Shown in pieces: positions 38,733 to 42,703 of a stretch of DNA of 42,703 nucleotides (position 1 is its first letter; each line of letters opens with the position of its first letter). The stretch is from an uncultured Acidobacteriota bacterium (lineage in GTDB: Bacteria; Acidobacteriota; Blastocatellia; RBC074): the NCBI GenBank assembly GCA_902825875.1, contig CADECP010000025.1, positions 1-42,703 on the forward strand, in the 5' to 3' direction. A program made the translations under genes and the position numbers. The notes beneath the pieces were generated by a model that saw nothing but the letters and a program-made list of their open reading frames with translations, did not search any database and was not told where the DNA came from.

Positions 38733-39881
38733 GTGAGCAAAACCTTGAAGGCTCGCGCCAAAGATCTGGCTTTGGAAACTCTGAGCCGGCTGACCAAGCG
38801 CCACGCCGTGCTGTTGCCGCACGAAGCGGAAAACGACACGTTGATTTTGGATTTGCGAACAACTTACCGGGTCGCCGAGCAACAATTGACGGTTGATCTG
38901 GCAGAAAATTCGCCCGGACGATTGGCCGTTTCGTTGATCGGTTACGAAGGGTATTTTCCACGAAAACTGATTTGGAAAAGTCCGACGGCGAATTATCGCG
39001 GGCCTTGCCGATTGCAGGTTGACCTCAGCAGCGGTTCTGTTCAGGTTGGAGAGCAGGCGTTGGGCAGCTTGCCGCCTAGCGCACTGAAACGGCGATTCTG
39101 TTTGCGATTCGATTTGGAAAGCGCCGACGGAACCCATAGTTCGCGTATGACAGGGCATTACAGACCGATGAACGGGCGCGCACTCGAAGAGGATTACTTC
39201 ACCGGCGACAACTACGTTGATCACGAAGCCCAAAGCATCGGCGAAAACGAAAAGGTTTTACAGCTTTTGCGGCAACATCAGGCGACCGGTTCGGTGCTGG
39301 AAATAGGTTGTGCCACCGGCATGTTGATCGAAGCGTTGCGCCAGACTGGGTTTGCCGCTTACGGATTGGATATTTCCGGTTGGGCGGTGGAACGCGCCAA
39401 CCAACGATTGGGCGATGTCGTTGCCTGGTTGTGTGATGTCGAACGCGATGAATTGCCGAAAGAAGTGTTGAGTCAGGCTCCGTTCGACACGCTGATTCTG
39501 TGGGCGGTGCTGGAACATTTTCACGAACCGTTCGAGGTGTTGGCAAAACTGTCGGCAGTGACGCGACCCGGAACGACGTTGTTGATTAACACCACCAACG
39601 CCGACAGTTTGTCGCGCTCAATGTTCGGGCGCGACTGGGAAGGTTATTTCGACTGGAGCCATTACGGCGTGGATCAGGTCAGCGTTGGAAGTTTGCGAGA
39701 GCAATTGCCGAAACTCGGTTGGCAGATTCGACAACTTTCCACTCATCTGGTTTGGGATGGCGACGCCGACCCGACCAAAGCTACGATGCGCGATTGGTAC
39801 GGCAACGACGCGCGGTTTCGCCGGTTGCTGCACGAACGCGACTTGGGCGATTTGATTACCTGCGTGGCCGTCAAGCAATGA
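38733..39881 (+). CDS. class I methyltransferase with N-terminal extra domain
   Basis: A protein of 382 aa from GTG 38733, with GAGGAG 9 nt upstream. The first 145 residues are a beta-rich domain without recognised family. The C-terminal Methyltransf_23-like domain has GSVLEIGCATGMLIEALRQT (about 188-207), YGLDISGWAVERANQRLG, and LILWAVLEHFHEPFEVLAKL. Final part: RPGTTLLINTTNADSLSRSM. Probably modifies a glycan component or its carrier; the two-domain plan could combine recognition with methyl transfer. Its stop overlaps the next ATG. Confidence 0.83.
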   Translation: MSKTLKARAKDLALETLSRLTKRHAVLLPHEAENDTLILDLRTTYRVAEQQLTVDLAENSPGRLAVSLIGYEGYFPRKLIWKSPTANYRGPCRLQVDLSSGSVQVGEQALGSLPPSALKRRFCLRFDLESADGTHSSRMTGHYRPMNGRALEEDYFTGDNYVDHEAQSIGENEKVLQLLRQHQATGSVLEIGCATGMLIEALRQTGFAAYGLDISGWAVERANQRLGDVVAWLCDVERDELPKEVLSQAPFDTLILWAVLEHFHEPFEVLAKLSAVTRPGTTLLINTTNADSLSRSMFGRDWEGYFDWSHYGVDQVSVGSLREQLPKLGWQIRQLSTHLVWDGDADPTKATMRDWYGNDARFRRLLHERDLGDLITCVAVKQ

Positions 39882-41245
39882 AAATCATTCAAGCCGTTGG
39901 CTGGTATTTTCCCGAAAGCATTGGCGGTTCGGAAATTTACGTCGCCGGTTTAAGCCAACGATTGAAATCCGCCGGTCACGAAGTTTTGATCGCCGCGCCT
40001 TTCACTTCAGACGATCCGGTGAACGCCCACGAAAAAGTTTATGAACACGACGGCGTGCCAGTGTTTCGATATCCAATTCCTGCCGCTCCGACGCGCGAAG
40101 AAGCGCATGGCCGCGCAATAGTTCGTGGAGCAGAAACCTTTCACCGCTGGCTGTTCGACCAACGACCCGATGTTGTCCACTTTCATTCGTTCGTTACTGG
40201 TTTGGGAATTGCTGAATTGAAAGCCGCCAAAGCCGCAAACGCGCGCGTCATCGTCACCAGTCACACCAGCGGGCTGGGGTACATCTGCCAGCGAGGTTCG
40301 ATGATGCAATGGGGTGAAACTCTGTGCGACGGCGTTTGCCAACCGGCCAAATGCGCCGCTTGCGAATTACAACATCGCGGCTTGTCGAAAAGCGCAGCGA
40401 CGATGATTGGCAACATCCCGTCTGAAATTGGCGGCATCGCACGAAATTTACCGGGCAAGTTTGGGACGGCTTTGGGAATGAGCAACCAGATCGCTCGCAA
40501 CCAAACCATGCAGCGAGAGTTGCTGGAAACCGCCGACAAGTTTGTTTTGTTGACCGAATGGGCGCTCAACGCGGTTGCGGCCAACGGCGCTCCGCGTGAG
40601 AAGCTGGCGCTGAATCGGTTAGGGTTGAGTTGGAAAAGTGTCAGTAGCCCGCGCGTAAGCAAGGGCTTTAATAGTGGAGCCGAAGCCCTTGCTTACGCGC
40701 GGGCTACTGACACGATCAAGGTTGGTTATCTTGGCCGATTTGAAGCGATCAAGGGCGTGATGGATTTGGCCAGAGCCGTTGTCAGCTTGCCCGTGGATTT
40801 GCCGCTCACTGTGGAATTTCGCGGCCCGGTCAAAAGCTCCGTCGAACAATCGCTGGTCAACGAAATCAAAACTCTGATTGGCAATCGCGCGTCAGTTTCT
40901 TTCGCTCCGGCAGTTTCGGCTGAAGACGTTCCGGCTGTGCTGGCCCGGTACGACGTGCTGTGTTGCCCTTCGCTGTGTTTGGAAGGCGGCCCAACCGTCG
41001 CCATCGAAGCTCACGCCGTTGGCACGCCTGTCATCGGCACTGCCATCGGAGGTTTGGCGGAATTGGTGACAGATGGAGTCAACGGACGATTGGTCAAACC
41101 CGGCGACTGGCGCGCTCTGGCCGAAGTGCTGGCCGAAGTCGCCACCAATCCCGGCGAAACGATTGATCGCTGGCGAACCAAACTTCCTGCCGCCCGAACA
41201 ATGGATGAAATCGCCGCTGATTATCAGGAGCTTTACCAACTCTGA
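39878..41245 (+). CDS. GT4-family glycosyltransferase interrupted in frame by a palindromic repeat
   Basis: A protein of 455 aa from ATG 39878 (ATGA overlap). N-terminal domain: MKIIQAVGWYFPESIGGSEI, YVAGLSQRLKSAGHEVLIAA, VVHFHSFVTGLGIAELKAAK; a CQRG/CDGVCQPAKCAACEL cysteine cluster follows (about 130-165). C-terminal domain: KVGYLGRFEAIKGVMDLARA and EGGPTVAIEAHAVGTPVIGT (donor-binding Glu). Between the two domains, residues about 254-279 (SVSSPRVSKGFNSGAEALAY and ARATDT) are encoded by a perfect inverted repeat that keeps the frame open. The cysteine cluster resembles a structural zinc site of some GT4 enzymes. Confidence 0.9.
   Translation: MKIIQAVGWYFPESIGGSEIYVAGLSQRLKSAGHEVLIAAPFTSDDPVNAHEKVYEHDGVPVFRYPIPAAPTREEAHGRAIVRGAETFHRWLFDQRPDVVHFHSFVTGLGIAELKAAKAANARVIVTSHTSGLGYICQRGSMMQWGETLCDGVCQPAKCAACELQHRGLSKSAATMIGNIPSEIGGIARNLPGKFGTALGMSNQIARNQTMQRELLETADKFVLLTEWALNAVAANGAPREKLALNRLGLSWKSVSSPRVSKGFNSGAEALAYARATDTIKVGYLGRFEAIKGVMDLARAVVSLPVDLPLTVEFRGPVKSSVEQSLVNEIKTLIGNRASVSFAPAVSAEDVPAVLARYDVLCCPSLCLEGGPTVAIEAHAVGTPVIGTAIGGLAELVTDGVNGRLVKPGDWRALAEVLAEVATNPGETIDRWRTKLPAARTMDEIAADYQELYQL
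40638..40713. repeat. perfect 31-bp inverted repeat inside a glycosyltransferase gene
   Basis: Left arm 40638-40668 and right arm 40683-40713 are exact reverse complements (GTGTCAGTAGCCCGCGCGTA onward), with a 14-nt loop. It falls at the linker between the two glycosyltransferase domains and adds about 26 residues without a frameshift. The composition resembles interspersed palindromic elements elsewhere in the window. Confidence 0.95.
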
Positions 41246-41259
41246 GCGATTTTTCCGCT

Positions 41260-42546
41260 GTGGCCAAACGCATCACGGTCGTCACCGCCGGTCATCTTTC
41301 TACCTGTCCGCGTATGTTGAAAGCCGCCGACGCTTTTGCCGATGCCGGTTATGAAGTCCGAATGATTAGCACTCGCCACGTCGAATGGGCGACCAAAACC
41401 GATGAAGAAGTTCGCTGCTCGCGTCGCTGGCGTTGGACTGTGGTGGATTACGACCGCAACAGCGCGCGTGCGACTTATTTGAAAACCGGATTGCGATACA
41501 AAGCCGCGCGTAAACTGGCGACGCTCATTCATCCGAATCAATTGCCATTGCACGTTGCGGCCAGCGGGTATGGCCGAGTTCACGGCGAACTGCTGGCGGC
41601 GGCTTTGGCCGAACCGGCGGATTTGTTTTACGGAGGCACAACCGGAGCTTTGGCCGCGGTGGCGATGGCCGGGCGAAAAGCCGGAATTCCTTACGCTTTG
41701 GATTTGGAAGACTTTCACAGTGCCGAACAGGACAGCAGCACCGACGCTGATTTGTCTCACCGACTGGCCGAACGCATCGAACGCGACATTCTGCCCGGAG
41801 CCGCTTTTTTGACCGCTGGCAGCGAAGCGATGGCCGATGCTTACCGCGACAAATACGGCGTTCATCTGATTCCCATTCACAACACTTTTCCGCTGCCCGA
41901 TTGTGCGCCGGATTTTTCCCGCGCGCCGGGCGAAGCTCTGCGGTTGTACTGGTTCAGCCAGACCATCGGCCCTCAGCGCGGATTGGAAGACGTAATTCAA
42001 GCTGCTGGTTTGGCTGACATCGCAGTTGAATTACATCTGCGCGGAAATCCGGTCGCCGGTTATTTGGAAAGTTTGCAACGATTGGCGACTGAGCTTGCGC
42101 CGGGTTTGCGGCTGGTTCATCACGAACCGATCAACCCTGACGCAATGATCGAAAGCTGCCGAGCCTATGACATTGGCTTGGCGCTGGAGCAGGCGCACGT
42201 TTTCAATCGAGCCGTTTGTCTGACGAACAAAGCCTTCACTTACATGCTGGCGGGTTTGGCTGTGGTGTTTACCGATACGCCGGGGCAACGTCCGCTGGCT
42301 TTGGATTTGGGAAATGCGGCGCTGCTGTATCAACCCGGACACATTTCTGCGTTGGCCGCCGGATTGAAACGATGGGCGAAAAACAAAGAACTGCTCTGCG
42401 CGGCGAAAGTGGCCGCTTGGGAATCGGCCAAGCGCCGCTGGCATTGGCAGCACGCCGAAGAGCGAGGGGCTTTGTTGAAGGCGGTAAACAGCCGGAGCGC
42501 GGATTTGAGCCGGAGCGCGGATTTGAGCCGGAGCGCGGATTTGTAA
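41260..42546 (+). CDS. glycosyltransferase (GT-B), C-terminus made of repeat-encoded hexapeptides
   Basis: A protein of 428 aa from GTG 41260. It opens RITVVTAGHLSTCPRMLKAA, then EVRMISTRHVEWATKTDEE, a GT-B N-terminal domain. The second domain includes LRLYWFSQTIGPQRGLEDVI, VELHLRGNPVAGYLESLQRL, and YDIGLALEQAHVFNRAVCLT, then KAFTYMLAGLAVVFTDTPGQ. The last 18 residues are three SRSADL copies encoded by 18-bp tandem repeats, and the stop codon also comes from the repeat. The natural C-terminus probably ended near ALLKAVN. Last gene of the cluster in this window. Confidence 0.85.
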   Translation: MAKRITVVTAGHLSTCPRMLKAADAFADAGYEVRMISTRHVEWATKTDEEVRCSRRWRWTVVDYDRNSARATYLKTGLRYKAARKLATLIHPNQLPLHVAASGYGRVHGELLAAALAEPADLFYGGTTGALAAVAMAGRKAGIPYALDLEDFHSAEQDSSTDADLSHRLAERIERDILPGAAFLTAGSEAMADAYRDKYGVHLIPIHNTFPLPDCAPDFSRAPGEALRLYWFSQTIGPQRGLEDVIQAAGLADIAVELHLRGNPVAGYLESLQRLATELAPGLRLVHHEPINPDAMIESCRAYDIGLALEQAHVFNRAVCLTNKAFTYMLAGLAVVFTDTPGQRPLALDLGNAALLYQPGHISALAAGLKRWAKNKELLCAAKVAAWESAKRRWHWQHAEERGALLKAVNSRSADLSRSADLSRSADL

Positions 42547-42703
42547 TCCGCTGCCGGTTCGCGGACGTTCCCGTCCGCCCGTCACAAAATGCCCTTTTCA
42601 AAGTTAAGTACCAAAGATTGACGTGCGGACGGGAACGTCCGCGAACCAGGCGGACTGCAAGTCCGCGCTCCCGGCGGACTGCAAGTCCGCGCTCCCGGCG
42701 GAC
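42490..42703. repeat. interspersed repeat block, partly coding, cut by window edge
   Basis: Three tandem copies of AGCCGGAGCGCGGATTTG (42490-42543) encode SRSADL three times, followed by TAATCCGC, CGCGGACGTTCCCGTCCGC, and tandem 24-bp units starting CGGACTGCAAGTCCGCGCTC (42651, 42675 and a partial third at 42699). Same family as 34775-34958. It continues beyond the window. Confidence 0.9.

Overview
The window looks like chromosome of an acidobacterium, probably class Blastocatellia. This is inferred from moderate GC, long secreted proteins, an ECF42-type sigma factor next to a YCII gene, a RLLDTRAG segment in a surface protease, and many small interspersed palindromic repeats. No rRNA or taxonomic marker is present, so the assignment is tentative.

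Layout. (1) 1-12 kb, mostly minus strand: a secreted subtilisin-family protease cut by the left edge, a small Arg/Asp-rich exported protein, a secreted metallophosphoesterase coupled to a phospholipase-D-like protein, an exported protein with kinase-like motifs, a zinc-ribbon/FHA/MshEN/FHA/transmembrane/beta-propeller-like fusion, an AlbA (Schlafen-like) ATP-binding protein and a TatA/E translocase subunit. (2) 12168-12243: tRNA-Phe(GAA) with a recognisable promoter. (3) 12195-25472: a 13.3-kb integrated element bounded by 46-bp direct repeats (45 of 46 identical) of the tRNA 3' end. It carries a tyrosine integrase, two excisionase-like HTH proteins, a prim-pol/DUF927 replication protein, an iteron-like repeat region with long inverted repeats, a chain of tiny overlapping genes including a terminase-small-subunit-like HTH protein, a divergent plus-strand module, and a membrane/lipoprotein/YidD segment. 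No capsid, tail or conjugation genes are visible. The logic resembles a phage satellite or a minimal integrative replicon. (4) 25.5-28.5 kb: a rhodanese-like protein, then YCII protein, a small secreted beta-barrel candidate and an ECF42-type sigma factor. (5) 28.9-42.5 kb: a co-directional surface polysaccharide cluster with an ABC exporter (Wzm/Wzt type), four GT-B glycosyltransferases, one GT2 glycosyltransferase, two FkbM methyltransferases, a TylF-like and a class I methyltransferase, and a FAD-dependent oxidoreductase. Most of these genes overlap by 4 nt.

How it works together. The polysaccharide genes would build, methylate and export a glycan through the Wzm/Wzt transporter. The element's minus-strand operon runs from integrase to small DNA-binding proteins and probably handles integration and replication. 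Its plus-strand operon starts across a dyad-symmetric divergent control region.

The strongest unusual signals are the element with its matching integrase arm sites, the nested inverted/iteron repeats beside its replication gene, a perfect 31-bp inverted repeat lying in frame inside a glycosyltransferase gene, and interspersed repeats that encode the C-termini of two genes. Functions are read from translated motifs by eye; no database search was run.
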